Source: Alphaproteobacteria bacterium (GTDB taxonomy: Bacteria; Myxococcota_A; UBA796; GCA-2862545). From it: a DNA stretch of 64,000 bases. The notes beneath the pieces are model-generated. The model was not told where the DNA came from. It worked only from the letters and a program-made list of their open reading frames with translations, and ran no database searches. The stretch covers positions 1-64,000 of the forward strand of contig JACKEO010000002.1 in the NCBI GenBank assembly GCA_020632955.1, in the 5' to 3' direction. The position numbers and the translations under genes are program-made. This document shows, one piece after another, positions 26,138 through 35,184 of this stretch (its first letter is position 1; each line of letters opens with the position of its first letter).

Positions 26138-27946
26138 CTACGGGGTCGCGGGAACGGCGAGCCCCAGGTCGAGCGCCGGCACGGCCCAGCCGCCGGCCGC
26201 CACGCCGCGCGCGAAGGCCGCCTGCACGCCCGGGTCGTCGCTCGCCACCCCCGCGCCGGGCAGGAGACGCGCACGCGGCGCCGCCACGTGGCCCCGCACC
26301 AGGGCCCACGCCTGGAGGGCGACGGGGCCGTCGAGGTCCGGCGGCGTGGAGGGCGGCGGTGCGGGCAGCAGGGCCTCCACCACGGCGCCCAGCGTGGGGA
26401 GACGCGCGCAGCGACGCGCCTCGGGGTCGGCCCCCGCCAGGCCCTCCACGGCAGCCAGGAGCGTGGCGTCGTCGCGCACGGCGACCCGCCCGACCGTGGT
26501 CTCCCAGCGCGCGCAGAGCGTGGCCTCGTGGGCACACGAGGCGATGCCGGCCGCGAGTCCGTGACGCCACCCCGTGGTCTCGGGCTCCACCGCGTACGGC
26601 GACGCGCGCCAGGCGCAGGTGGACGAGCCGAGCGCGCGGCCCTCGCGCCACGCCTGGTGGTAGCGACAGCGCAGGTCGCCGTCACAGTGCCAGGCCAGAT
26701 CGCCGACGCCCCGTCGGCCGAGGAGGGTGCGCCGCACCGGCGACCACGAGACCAGCTCCGTCGCGTCGAGGTGCTGCGTGCCGGCGTGCTGCCACAGGCC
26801 CGCGCGCCCCACGAGGCCCGGCAAGCCCCAGAGACCCAGGAGCAGCGTCGCCGCCAGGGGGCCGCGACGGCGATCCACGCCCGCGACGGCCAGGCCCACC
26901 ACCACCGCCCCCAGCTGCGCCGCCGGCACGGCGTAGCGCGCGCTGTGCACCGTGAAGGCGCGCAGGGTGGGGAGCTGCACGGGCGCGACCCACAGGGTGA
27001 CCGCAAGGCCGCAGCCCGCGAGGAGCAGGCTGCGCGGCAGGGCCTCCCGTCGCCCGGCCAGCAGCACGACCGCGACAGCGAGCGCCAGCCAGGGGGCCAC
27101 GCCCAGCCAGCCGGGAACGCCCGGTGTCAGCGGCGCCCACGCCGCCACCCAGGCCTCCGCCCGCGCGAAGGGCGAGGACGGCGCGAGCCCGCCCTGCCCC
27201 GGGGTCAGGGTGGCCGCGTAGGCCCGCAGCGCCTCCAGCTGGCGCAGCGGATGCCCGAGGAGGCCCCAGCACACGCCCCCCACCGCGAGCCCGCCCAGCC
27301 AGCCGGCCAGCGCGCGTCCACGGCCGGCGAGGGCCAGCGCGAGCGCCACGGCCGGGAGCACCCACACCGTCGACAGCAGGACCCAGAGGCAGGCCACGCC
27401 CAGGAGCCCCACCACGAGGCCGCGCCACGGCCCCCGCGCGGTGGAGGCGAGGGCGAGGGTGGCCACCGCGAGCCAGCCGCCCTCCAGGTGGTTGCCGAAG
27501 GCCCGCGCGCCCCCCTCCACCACCAGCGGCGGCACCAGCAGCAGCGCCGCCAGCGCCCACCAGGCCGCGCGGTGGCCGTGCCGGGCGCGCACCACCGCGA
27601 AGACCACCACGCCGGCGAACACGCCCCAGGCGGCCGGCACCAGCTTCCACACCACCATCCGCTCGCCCAGCAGGCCGAACAGGAAGGTGCCCAGCGCCGC
27701 GTCCACCGTGCAGCCGTTGCAGAAGGGCGTGTACTGCAGGAGGCTGGCCTCCCCCACGCCGAGCCACCGGCCGAGGACGGCCTGGGCCACGGTGAACGCC
27801 TCCTCGTCGTCGAGCGTGCCGAGCACGGGGTCGAGCCACGCCATCGCCTGCGCGGCCAGCACGAGCAGGCCGGCGGCGGCGGGCTCGAGCGCAGCGGGAA
27901 GCGGCCGCCTGCGGGGCGCGGCGTCGGCGCGTGCGGCCTCGCTCAC
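26138..27946 (-). CDS. Polytopic membrane protein, GT-C-like, last gene of the sigma/kinase operon
   Basis: This 602-residue protein has about ten hydrophobic segments over residues 20-370, with an early extracytoplasmic loop LDDEEAFTVAQAVLG carrying the acidic pair typical of GT-C transferases, and FCNGCTVDAALGTFLFG. A soluble, Cys-containing C-terminal region (CDGDLRCRYHQAW, CAHEATLCARW) follows, as if disulfide-bonded and periplasmic. GTG at 27946 overlaps the kinase-fusion stop in GTGA, so its translation is tied to the kinase. Sugar transfer is inferred from topology only. Confidence 0.65.
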   Translation of the reverse strand: MSEAARADAAPRRRPLPAALEPAAAGLLVLAAQAMAWLDPVLGTLDDEEAFTVAQAVLGRWLGVGEASLLQYTPFCNGCTVDAALGTFLFGLLGERMVVWKLVPAAWGVFAGVVVFAVVRARHGHRAAWWALAALLLVPPLVVEGGARAFGNHLEGGWLAVATLALASTARGPWRGLVVGLLGVACLWVLLSTVWVLPAVALALALAGRGRALAGWLGGLAVGGVCWGLLGHPLRQLEALRAYAATLTPGQGGLAPSSPFARAEAWVAAWAPLTPGVPGWLGVAPWLALAVAVVLLAGRREALPRSLLLAGCGLAVTLWVAPVQLPTLRAFTVHSARYAVPAAQLGAVVVGLAVAGVDRRRGPLAATLLLGLWGLPGLVGRAGLWQHAGTQHLDATELVSWSPVRRTLLGRRGVGDLAWHCDGDLRCRYHQAWREGRALGSSTCAWRASPYAVEPETTGWRHGLAAGIASCAHEATLCARWETTVGRVAVRDDATLLAAVEGLAGADPEARRCARLPTLGAVVEALLPAPPPSTPPDLDGPVALQAWALVRGHVAAPRARLLPGAGVASDDPGVQAAFARGVAAGGWAVPALDLGLAVPATP

Positions 27947-30519
27947 GGACCGCCCGGCGTGCGCGCGAGGCGGAAGCCGATGCCCCAGCGCCGATCCGTC
28001 GCGTCCCAGCCCACGCGGAAGCTGGCCCGTCCCCAGTCCACCGAGCGGCTCCACAGACCCCCGCGCACCACCCGCTGCGGCACGTCGGCGGGTCCGGCCT
28101 CGGGCAGCACGAAGCGCGCGTCGACCAGCCGTGGGCCCTCCGGTCGGTACACGTCGGCACACCAGTCGCACACGTTCCCCACGGTGCCGCGCACGCCGTA
28201 GGGGCTGGCGTCCACGGGGAAGTCCCCCACCGCCGCCGGCATGGGACGTCCCGGTCGGCTGCCCTCCACGGCCGCCCACACCGGGTCGGCGTGATCGCCC
28301 CAGGGGAAGGCCCGCCCGTCGACGCCGCGGGCCGCCTTCTCCCACTCCAGCTCCCACGGCAGGCGCCAGGGCAGCCCGTCGCGCGCCGCACGCCAGGCCG
28401 CGTAGGCCACGGCGTCGTGCCAGCGCACCATCCACGCCGGCCAGCGCGGATCCCACAGGTCGCCCTCCGCGTCCGGCCGCAGCGCGAAGCCCTGGCCGGG
28501 CCGGTGGTCGAGCAGGAGCGCGCCCTCCTCGTCGGCGCTGGCCGGGCGTTCCCGCACCGCGTGGCGCAGCGCCTCCTCCTCGCGCCCCTGCGCCACGAGG
28601 TCGTCGAGGAAGGCGAGGTACTCGGCCAGCGTGACGGGATCGCGACGCACCACCACGTCGTCCACCCACACGCGACGCGCCGGCAGGGCCGAGGCCACGC
28701 GGAGGTCGCCGCCACAGGCGAACCAGCCTCCGGGCACCAGGCAGTCCCCCGCTCCCAGGGCGCCCGCCTCGGGGAGCCGCAGGGTCCACGGCGCCCCGCC
28801 GGGCACCACGGCGTCCCAGGGGGTGTCACGCTCCAGGCGCACCGGCAGGCGCACCGTCTCCCGACCCGGCGCCGACACCACCAGCAGGTAGCTGCCGTGG
28901 GGGAGCAGGTGCCCCTGCACGGGTGCGGTGAGCACCTCGCCGGTGGGCGTGTCGACCAGGCGGCGGTGGTGGGCGCCGTAGCGACGCACCTCCACGGTCG
29001 CTCCGGGGGGATCGACGCGCAGCACCAGGGGTGCCCGGCCGTCGAGGTAGGCCGCGTGACGGCCCCGATCGTGCGCCCGCAGCCGCACCTCCAGCGCGCC
29101 CGCCGCCGCCGCGTCCCCCAGGGCCTCGGCCTCCACGTGGCGGGCCCGGGCGTCGTCCGCGAGCAGCGCATGCGCCTCGGCCAGGTCCGGATCGTGCGCG
29201 AGCGCCGCGTGGGCGCCCTCCACCAGGCGGGCCTCGGCAGCGCGGGCCGTGGCCTCCAGGGCGACGGCCTCGTCCAGCAGGGTCCAGCCCGGCGCCTTGT
29301 CCTCCTCCGACGCGTGACCGGGCAGCGCGGCGAGCAGGGCCTCGGCCGCCCCTCGCAGCGACCGTGCCCGCTGGCGGGCGGCGGTGGCCTCCGGGCCGTG
29401 GGCCCGTGCGGCGTCGAGCGCCGCCACGGCACGCTCCCGGCGGTGGACCCCGTCGAGCCAGGCCCCGAGCAGCCCCGCCACCTCCTGGGCACCGGGCCGG
29501 GCCTCGGGCGCGGGCGCGAGCAGGCGGGCGCACACCTCGTCGAGCTCGTCGGGCACGGTGGCCACCGACGCGGCCCGGGGTGCGGGCACCGAGGCCACGC
29601 GGGCCACCAGCGCCTCCACGTCGACGGCCTGGTGGGGCGTGCGCCCCGTCAGCACCTCGAAGAGCACCACGCCCAGGGCATGGACGTCGGCGGGCGGTCC
29701 CGCGCCCTCCCCGCGCGCCTGCTCGGGCGCCATGTAGGCGGGCGTGCCGGCGATCGCCCCTGCGCGCGTGGCGAGGGCCTCGTCGCGCCCGGTGTCGGGT
29801 CCCCCCTCCACCACCCGGGCGAGCCCCCAGTCCAGCACGTGCACCTCGCCGAAGGCGCCGAGCATGACGTTGTCGGGCTTCAGGTCCCGGTGCACCACGC
29901 CGCGCGCGTGCGCGTAGGCCACGGTCTCGGCCACGCGTCGCACCACCTCCACGAGGCGCCGCACCGGCCAGCCGTCCCGGGCAGCCAGCACCTCCCGCAG
30001 CGTGCGCCCGGTCACCTCCATCATCGTGAAGACCGCGCTGCCATCGGGCAGGCGTCCGAGGTCGTGCACCGGCACCACGCCCGGGTGCTCCAGCTGGGCC
30101 CCCACCCGCGCCTCGCCGAGGAAGCGCGCCCGCGCCGCCGGGTCCTGCTGCAGCCGGGGATGGGCGACCTTCATCGCCACGTCGCGCCCGAGGACCCGGT
30201 CGTGCACCCGCACCACCTCGCCCATCCCGCCCCGCCCGAGCGCGCCGGCCTCGTCGTAGCGGGCGGGGTCCAGCGGCGGCAGGTCCTCGGTGGCCACCTC
30301 CACCTCGCCCGGCGTCCACAGCGTGGCGCGCGTGGCGTCGAGGGAGGCCGACACCGCGTCGAGCTCGGGCACACCGTCCGGGTCCTGCGACCAGACGTCC
30401 CGCAGCAGCCGGGCCTCCACCCGACACCGCACGCAGCCGTCGAGGTGGGCGCGCTCCTCCGACGACAGCTCCGGCGACGCGTCGGCACGCAGGCGGTCGA
30501 GCGCGAGGTGCCCGATCAC
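27943..30519 (-). CDS. ZAS zinc finger - Ser/Thr kinase - FGE/SUMF1 fusion protein
   Basis: This 858-residue protein starts with an anti-sigma-type zinc motif H-x3-C-x2-C (HLDGCVRC, 25-32). A full Ser/Thr kinase domain follows: GRGGMGEV 95-102, AMK with Lys117, HRDLKPDN 210-217, DWG 230-232 in place of DFG, then AGTPAYMAPEQARGEG. Next is an Ala/Arg-rich helical stretch (~345-480), a PEGA-like segment (RVDPPGATVEVRRYG; HGSYLLVVSAPGRE), and a C-terminal formylglycine-generating-enzyme/SUMF1 fold (VTLAEYLAFLDDL, LPWELEWEKAARG, SPYGVRGTVGNVCDW, RVVRGGLWS). I see no membrane segment. GTG at 30519 overlaps the sigma gene stop. The obvious model is a kinase and anti-sigma partner of the ECF factor encoded just upstream. 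Confidence 0.85.
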   Translation of the reverse strand: MIGHLALDRLRADASPELSSEERAHLDGCVRCRVEARLLRDVWSQDPDGVPELDAVSASLDATRATLWTPGEVEVATEDLPPLDPARYDEAGALGRGGMGEVVRVHDRVLGRDVAMKVAHPRLQQDPAARARFLGEARVGAQLEHPGVVPVHDLGRLPDGSAVFTMMEVTGRTLREVLAARDGWPVRRLVEVVRRVAETVAYAHARGVVHRDLKPDNVMLGAFGEVHVLDWGLARVVEGGPDTGRDEALATRAGAIAGTPAYMAPEQARGEGAGPPADVHALGVVLFEVLTGRTPHQAVDVEALVARVASVPAPRAASVATVPDELDEVCARLLAPAPEARPGAQEVAGLLGAWLDGVHRRERAVAALDAARAHGPEATAARQRARSLRGAAEALLAALPGHASEEDKAPGWTLLDEAVALEATARAAEARLVEGAHAALAHDPDLAEAHALLADDARARHVEAEALGDAAAAGALEVRLRAHDRGRHAAYLDGRAPLVLRVDPPGATVEVRRYGAHHRRLVDTPTGEVLTAPVQGHLLPHGSYLLVVSAPGRETVRLPVRLERDTPWDAVVPGGAPWTLRLPEAGALGAGDCLVPGGWFACGGDLRVASALPARRVWVDDVVVRRDPVTLAEYLAFLDDLVAQGREEEALRHAVRERPASADEEGALLLDHRPGQGFALRPDAEGDLWDPRWPAWMVRWHDAVAYAAWRAARDGLPWRLPWELEWEKAARGVDGRAFPWGDHADPVWAAVEGSRPGRPMPAAVGDFPVDASPYGVRGTVGNVCDWCADVYRPEGPRLVDARFVLPEAGPADVPQRVVRGGLWSRSVDWGRASFRVGWDATDRRWGIGFRLARTPGGP

Positions 30520-31136
30520 CGGGTCACGCGGAAGAAGCTGGACCCGTGTCCGTGGGCGGCCAGGCGGGCCCGCAGGCTGCGCTCCAGGCGTCGACGACAG
30601 CGCTGCAGCAGCCCGCGCGCCCCGCTGGCCTGGTCGAGGCCGAGGAGCTCGGTGATGCGCTCCTGGGGCAGGTCCTCCACGTAGCGGAGCCAGATCGCCT
30701 CCTGCTCCAGGGGCTCCAGCTCCGCCGAGGCCTCGCGGAACAGCGCCTCCCGCTCCTCCCGACGCATCCGCGACAGCACCGACAGCTCCGGCGAGGTGCC
30801 CTCGAGCACGCCGTCCTCCGACAACAGCTCCCCGCGACGGCGGACGGCGTTGAGCGACAGGCCCTTGGCGATGCCGTACAGCCAGGTGGACAGGCGCCCC
30901 TCGCCCCGGAAGGTGGGGAGCTTGCGGAAGCCCGTCAGCAGGGCCTCCTGGGCCAGGTCGCGCGCGCGCTCCTCGTCCCCCACGATGCGACGGCAGGCCA
31001 CGTACACGGTGCGCTGCGCGTCGGCGAAGAGGGCGTCGAGGCCGCGGAGCACGTCGGCGGGAGGCTCGATGCCCGCCTCCCGGGCCGCCGTGAGGGCCTC
31101 GAGCAGCCTGCGCTCGGTGGCTTCGTCGACGGCCAT
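30516..31136 (-). CDS. ECF-type sigma-70 factor
   Basis: This 206-residue protein has sigma region 2 (GDEERARDLAQEALLTGFRK, then GRLSTWLYGIAKGLSLNAV with the -10 recognition helix) and region 4 (LEPLEQEAIWLRYVEDLPQE, TELLGLDQASGARGLLQRCR), with no region 3, the composition of extracytoplasmic-function sigma factors. The ~40-residue N-terminal extension (ERRLLEALTAAREAGIEPP) is unusual. It starts 24 bp after the DUF1552 gene and its stop overlaps the kinase-fusion start in GTGA. Control by the coupled zinc-finger kinase is inferred, by analogy with ECF factors regulated by Ser/Thr kinases. Confidence 0.9.
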   Translation of the reverse strand: MAVDEATERRLLEALTAAREAGIEPPADVLRGLDALFADAQRTVYVACRRIVGDEERARDLAQEALLTGFRKLPTFRGEGRLSTWLYGIAKGLSLNAVRRRGELLSEDGVLEGTSPELSVLSRMRREEREALFREASAELEPLEQEAIWLRYVEDLPQERITELLGLDQASGARGLLQRCRRRLERSLRARLAAHGHGSSFFRVTR

Positions 31137-31160
31137 GCGCGGTGCCCCCCCGGCAGACGG

Positions 31161-32486
31161 TCAGGTGAAGAGCGCGCCGACGGTCTTGTCGATGTAGCCC
31201 TCGTCGACGCCCCAGGACGGCAGCGTGACGCCCGCGCCGTGCAGGGCCGTGAGCACCGCCTTGCTGGCGTTCTCCTTCCAGTAGGAGCGGTAGTGCCAGC
31301 CGCCCTTCAGCCGCCCGTTGCCCCGCCCGGCGATCAGCAGGGGGAACTCGTCGTTGGTGTGCAGCGCCCCCAGGGACAGCTCGCTGGTGCAGAGCACCAC
31401 GCTGTGGTCGAGCAGGTTGCCGTTGCCGTCGGGCGTGTCCTTCAGGGTCTGCAGGAAGACCGCGAGCTGCTCCATCGTGAACACGGTGGCGGCGTGCACG
31501 AGGGGCTGCGGGTCGGCCTCGGTGTGGCAGGTGACGTGCATGCCGTCGGACGCGCCCACCTGCCAGAACACCACGCCCGAGCCGCAGGTGGAGAACTGCA
31601 CCGAGGCCACGCGCGTCTGGTCGCAGGCCAGGGCCAGGGCCACGAGCTCGCTCATGACCTCGTTCTTCTCGGCCACCGGCTCCTTGCCGGCCGTCTCGGG
31701 GATGGGCGCCGGCGGAGACCCGAGGCCGCCGCACACGCCCGGATCCGCGCCCAGCCGCTGCTCCAGCGCCCGGATGGAGGTCAGGTGCTGGTCGAGCCGC
31801 TGGCGGTCGGTGACCCCCAGCCGCCGCGTGAGCCGCCCCGCCTCCTCGTGCACCAGGTCGAGCACGCTGGCGCGCACGAGGTCGAGCTGCGGCTCGGTGG
31901 GCACCGAGAAGAGCCGCCGGTAGACCGCCGCGGGGTCGTACATGGACGGGTTCGGCAGGTTGGGCCCGTTGTGGGACAGGTGCTGGAAGGTGCTGCCCTC
32001 GTCGGTGCCGCGGAAGCGCGTGACCCCCACCTCGAGGCTGCGGAAGGGGGCCGAGCCCTGCAGGCGATCGGCGGCGTCCTGGTCGACGCTCTGGCGCGGG
32101 AAGGTGGAGACGATGGTGTCGCGCGTGGTGCCGAGCTGGTGGTACTTCTGCCCGGTCATGATGCCGGCCATGCCCGAGTGGTGCGGGTGCGTGGCCGTCT
32201 TCACCTCGCAGCCCGAGACCACGCTCACGTAGGGCACCAGCGAGGCGAGCGGTGCCAGCTCCTCGCTGGGGGTCCACCCCGCCCCGGTGGTGGGGGGCAC
32301 CCACTTGTCGGGGCGCACGCCGTTGCCCCAGAACCACACGAGGAAGCGGTCGGGGATGGGCTCGCCGGTGGCAAGCGCCTCGCCCGACGACGAGAGCATC
32401 GCCTCGAGCGGCGGCAGGGCCACCGACACCACGGCGCCGCCCAGGGCGCCGCGCAGCAGGGTGCGCCGGTCGAGCGAGCGGCTCAT
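31161..32486 (-). CDS. DUF1552 family exported protein
   Basis: This 441-residue protein has a twin-arginine signal (LDRRTLLRGALGGAVVSVAL), then the DUF1552 pattern: RFLVWFWGNGVRPDKWVP, SGCEVKTATHPHHSGMAGI, SVDQDAADRL, HEEAGRLTRRLG, DGMHVTCH and a closing AGRGNGRLKGGWHYR. DUF1552 proteins are always found paired with DUF1592/DUF1588 proteins, mainly in Planctomycetes and myxobacteria, and biochemical function is unknown. Start ATG at 32486 overlaps the DUF1592 stop in ATGA, confirming the pair. The twin-arginine signal means it is exported folded, perhaps with a metal cofactor. The sigma factor follows 24 bp downstream. Confidence 0.92.
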   Translation of the reverse strand: MSRSLDRRTLLRGALGGAVVSVALPPLEAMLSSSGEALATGEPIPDRFLVWFWGNGVRPDKWVPPTTGAGWTPSEELAPLASLVPYVSVVSGCEVKTATHPHHSGMAGIMTGQKYHQLGTTRDTIVSTFPRQSVDQDAADRLQGSAPFRSLEVGVTRFRGTDEGSTFQHLSHNGPNLPNPSMYDPAAVYRRLFSVPTEPQLDLVRASVLDLVHEEAGRLTRRLGVTDRQRLDQHLTSIRALEQRLGADPGVCGGLGSPPAPIPETAGKEPVAEKNEVMSELVALALACDQTRVASVQFSTCGSGVVFWQVGASDGMHVTCHTEADPQPLVHAATVFTMEQLAVFLQTLKDTPDGNGNLLDHSVVLCTSELSLGALHTNDEFPLLIAGRGNGRLKGGWHYRSYWKENASKAVLTALHGAGVTLPSWGVDEGYIDKTVGALFT

Positions 32487-35089
32487 GGGGCGACTCCCAG
32501 GCAGGCCACGTAGGCGAGGTCGGCCGCGTTCTCCAGCGGACCGAAGCCCGACAGGTGGCCTGCGTCGCGGCACCAGAGGTCGAAGGCCTCCGCGCAGTCG
32601 GCGCCGAAGCGCTGGGTGTAGCCGTCGCAGGTGGGCACGAAGGTGGCGAGCTGGGTGTAGGTGGCCTGGTACGTCGTGGCCTTCGGCGCGCAGACCACCG
32701 TGGCCTCCTCGCCCGAGACCGCCACCGGGCCCCACCCGGCCACCTCGCCCCGCGCCCCGCAGAAGCGGTGGATGGCGGCGTAGCAGCCGGGGCCGTGGGG
32801 GCTCGCCGAGGTGCAGCTGCCGTGGTGGGTGGCGAGCACGCCGAAGGTGGTCTGCACCACGCTCGCCTCGCGCTCGTCGACGCAGACCAGCGTGTGCAGC
32901 CCGAGAGCCTCGCGGCGCCCGACCGGACCGAGGCCCGACACGGCGCAGGAAGTGGCCGCGCAGGTGGCATGGGCCGCGGCGTGGCAGGCCGCCGAGGCGC
33001 CGTCGAGGTCGGGGTCGCAGTCTCCCAGCAGCGTCGCGCCCACGTCGGTGTGGGCGATCTCGAGCCCCTCGTCCACGAGGAGGTCGCCGTCGTCGTCGAC
33101 GCCGTTGCACACCTCGGTGGGCGCGTCGGGTCCCTCGCAGGACGACCAGCCGCCCTCGACGCAGGCCTGCACGCCGCGCCCCCAGGTGGCGTCGCAGGCC
33201 CGCTCCACCTGCTCGTCCACCGCGCCGTCGCAGTCCTGGTCGAGCCCGTCGCAGGTCTCGAGACCGGGCACGGCCGCGTCGCAGCCCACCCACAGGCCGT
33301 CGCGACAGGTCTCGGTGCCCTCGCCGCAGGCCGTGGTGCACGAGCGGGTCTGCCCCTCGTGCGTCTCGTCGCAGGGCCCGGCGTCGGCGCCGGTGGTGGC
33401 CTGGAAGACCTCGTCGGCCACCATCGCCAGGATCATCGCCTGCAGCGAGCCGGCGTTGGCCTGCAGGTCGTCCCCGAGGCGCGCCACGGAGGCGAGCTGC
33501 CCGCGCCCCTCGGCGGCCCCCAGCGCGTGCCGCAGCACCTGCAGGGCCACGCAGCCGGGGAAGTCGGGGTGCTGGGACACGGCCACGCCGAGCGCCCGGG
33601 TGCCGTCGAGGGTGACCCCGTCGAGCTCCCCGGTGGCGTCGATGGGCAGCGGCCCCACCGCCGTGACCTCCTCGGCGCGCCACCGGCCCAGCGCGTCGAA
33701 GTGCTCCATCGTGAAGCCGAGCGGGTCCATCTTGTCGTGGCAGGAGGCGCACTGGGGCTTGCCGGCGTGACCCGCGAGCCGATCCCGCAGCGTGCCGCCC
33801 TGCGGCAGGGCGTCGAGATCGGCGACCACGCCCGGCGGCGGCGGCTCGACCGCGTCGCAGAGCAGGCGCTCCCGCACCAGGCGACCCCGCCGTGTGGGCG
33901 AGGTCTGCAGGTCGTGGGCCGCCACGGCCAGCACCCCGGCGCGACCGAGCAGGCCGCCGCGCCCTTCGCTGCGCAGCAACGTGGCGTGCGCCGTGCCCTC
34001 CGACGGCGCCGGCAGGCCGTACAGGGAGGCGAGGCCGGCGTCCACCCAGGTGTCCTCGCGGGTGAGCAGCTCGGCCACCGCCGCGTCGTCCTCGAAGACC
34101 ACCTGCTGGAACAGCCGCCGGACCTCCTCGACCATCGCCTCCTTGAGGGTGTCGTCGAGCTCGGGGAAGACGTCGGGGTCCTTGCTCATCAGCGCCACGC
34201 GATCGAGGCTCAGGGCCTCCACGATCCAGTGGCTCCAGGCCGCGCGCGCTGCGGGCAGCGCCAGCAGGCGCTCGGCGTGCGCGAGCAGCACGTGCTGGTC
34301 GTGCAGGCTGTCGCGCTCGGCGTCGGCGCGGAGCGCGGCGTCGGGCGGGGCGTCGGTGAGCAGGAAGGCCAGCCGCTCCGCGAGCTCCCGCGACGTGAGG
34401 CGACGGCGGGCGGGATCGGCGGGATCGGGCTCCCCCACCTCCACGCGGTAGAGCGTGGACGGGTGGAGGACCACCGCCGCGAGCACCGCGCGGGCGCCCA
34501 CCAGCGAGCCCGCCACGCCGGTGGCCTCGTCGTACAGGCCGAGCAGGGCGTCCACCTCGTCGGCACCCGCCGGGCGGCGCCAGGCCACGGGCAGCAGGTC
34601 GTGCAGCCAGGCCCGAAGGCGCACCCCCGCCACCTCGGGAGGCGCGAAGCCCAGCAGCGCCTCGGCCGCGGCGCGGTCGGGCAGGGCCGCCTTCACGCTC
34701 TGCCAGGCGGCCGTCTCGAACTCCTCGAGCTCCACGGGCGACACCGAGGCCACGCCCCCGCCCACCGAGGTGTAGCCGTGGAGCGAGGTGTCGGCGGGCA
34801 ACGAGGCGGTGATCGGCACGCCGAGCACAGCCGCCCAGGTGGCCCGCACCTGCGGATCCGTGAGCCGGTGGAGGCGCGCCGGCACCGGCGTCTCCGGGGG
34901 CAGGGGCTCCTCCTCCGGGTCGGTGTCGTCGGTGTCGCCCGGCGCCGCGCTGTCCACGGGCAGGTCGGTCTCGACCGTGGTGTCCTTCCCGGGGTCGACG
35001 GCGTCGCCCTGCTGCACGAAGTCGGCCACCCCACACGCCCCGAGGGCGGAGAGGAGCAGCAGGACTGGCAGGCGCGACACCGGACGCAC
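32483..35089 (-). CDS. DUF1592/DUF1588 lipoprotein with MopE-like motifs
   Basis: This 868-residue protein has a lipoprotein signal (RLPVLLLLSALGAC) and an Asp/Thr/Pro linker. The DUF1592-type region includes LTSRELAERLAFLLTDAPPD, RLFQQVVFEDDAAV and LTSPTRRG-like QTSPTRRGRLVRERLLCD. The cytochrome-like CASCHDKMDPLGF with HFDALGRWR is the DUF1588/DUF1585 hallmark. The C-terminal third carries two MopE-type motifs (CDGLDQDCDGAVDE and CNGVDDDGDLLVDEG, Asp-rich, probably metal-binding) and three to four Cys-rich modules. GTG at 35089 follows GGAGG. It is first in the five-gene minus-strand operon. Confidence 0.88.
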   Translation of the reverse strand: MRPVSRLPVLLLLSALGACGVADFVQQGDAVDPGKDTTVETDLPVDSAAPGDTDDTDPEEEPLPPETPVPARLHRLTDPQVRATWAAVLGVPITASLPADTSLHGYTSVGGGVASVSPVELEEFETAAWQSVKAALPDRAAAEALLGFAPPEVAGVRLRAWLHDLLPVAWRRPAGADEVDALLGLYDEATGVAGSLVGARAVLAAVVLHPSTLYRVEVGEPDPADPARRRLTSRELAERLAFLLTDAPPDAALRADAERDSLHDQHVLLAHAERLLALPAARAAWSHWIVEALSLDRVALMSKDPDVFPELDDTLKEAMVEEVRRLFQQVVFEDDAAVAELLTREDTWVDAGLASLYGLPAPSEGTAHATLLRSEGRGGLLGRAGVLAVAAHDLQTSPTRRGRLVRERLLCDAVEPPPPGVVADLDALPQGGTLRDRLAGHAGKPQCASCHDKMDPLGFTMEHFDALGRWRAEEVTAVGPLPIDATGELDGVTLDGTRALGVAVSQHPDFPGCVALQVLRHALGAAEGRGQLASVARLGDDLQANAGSLQAMILAMVADEVFQATTGADAGPCDETHEGQTRSCTTACGEGTETCRDGLWVGCDAAVPGLETCDGLDQDCDGAVDEQVERACDATWGRGVQACVEGGWSSCEGPDAPTEVCNGVDDDGDLLVDEGLEIAHTDVGATLLGDCDPDLDGASAACHAAAHATCAATSCAVSGLGPVGRREALGLHTLVCVDEREASVVQTTFGVLATHHGSCTSASPHGPGCYAAIHRFCGARGEVAGWGPVAVSGEEATVVCAPKATTYQATYTQLATFVPTCDGYTQRFGADCAEAFDLWCRDAGHLSGFGPLENAADLAYVACLGVAP

Positions 35090-35184
35090 GCGGGCATCCT
35101 CCCGGCGAGCGCGGATCGTGCCCGCCCGGACCGCCGCGGTCAAGGTCGCATCACGAGGCACCGGCCAGCTCGGCCAGCAGCCCG

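Noticed and set aside
24301..27006. 901-codon minus-strand frame as one fused protein with the RluA-like gene
   Set aside because: Upstream of ATG 25191 the frame is the antisense of the hydrolase gene; only the last 296 residues look like a protein.
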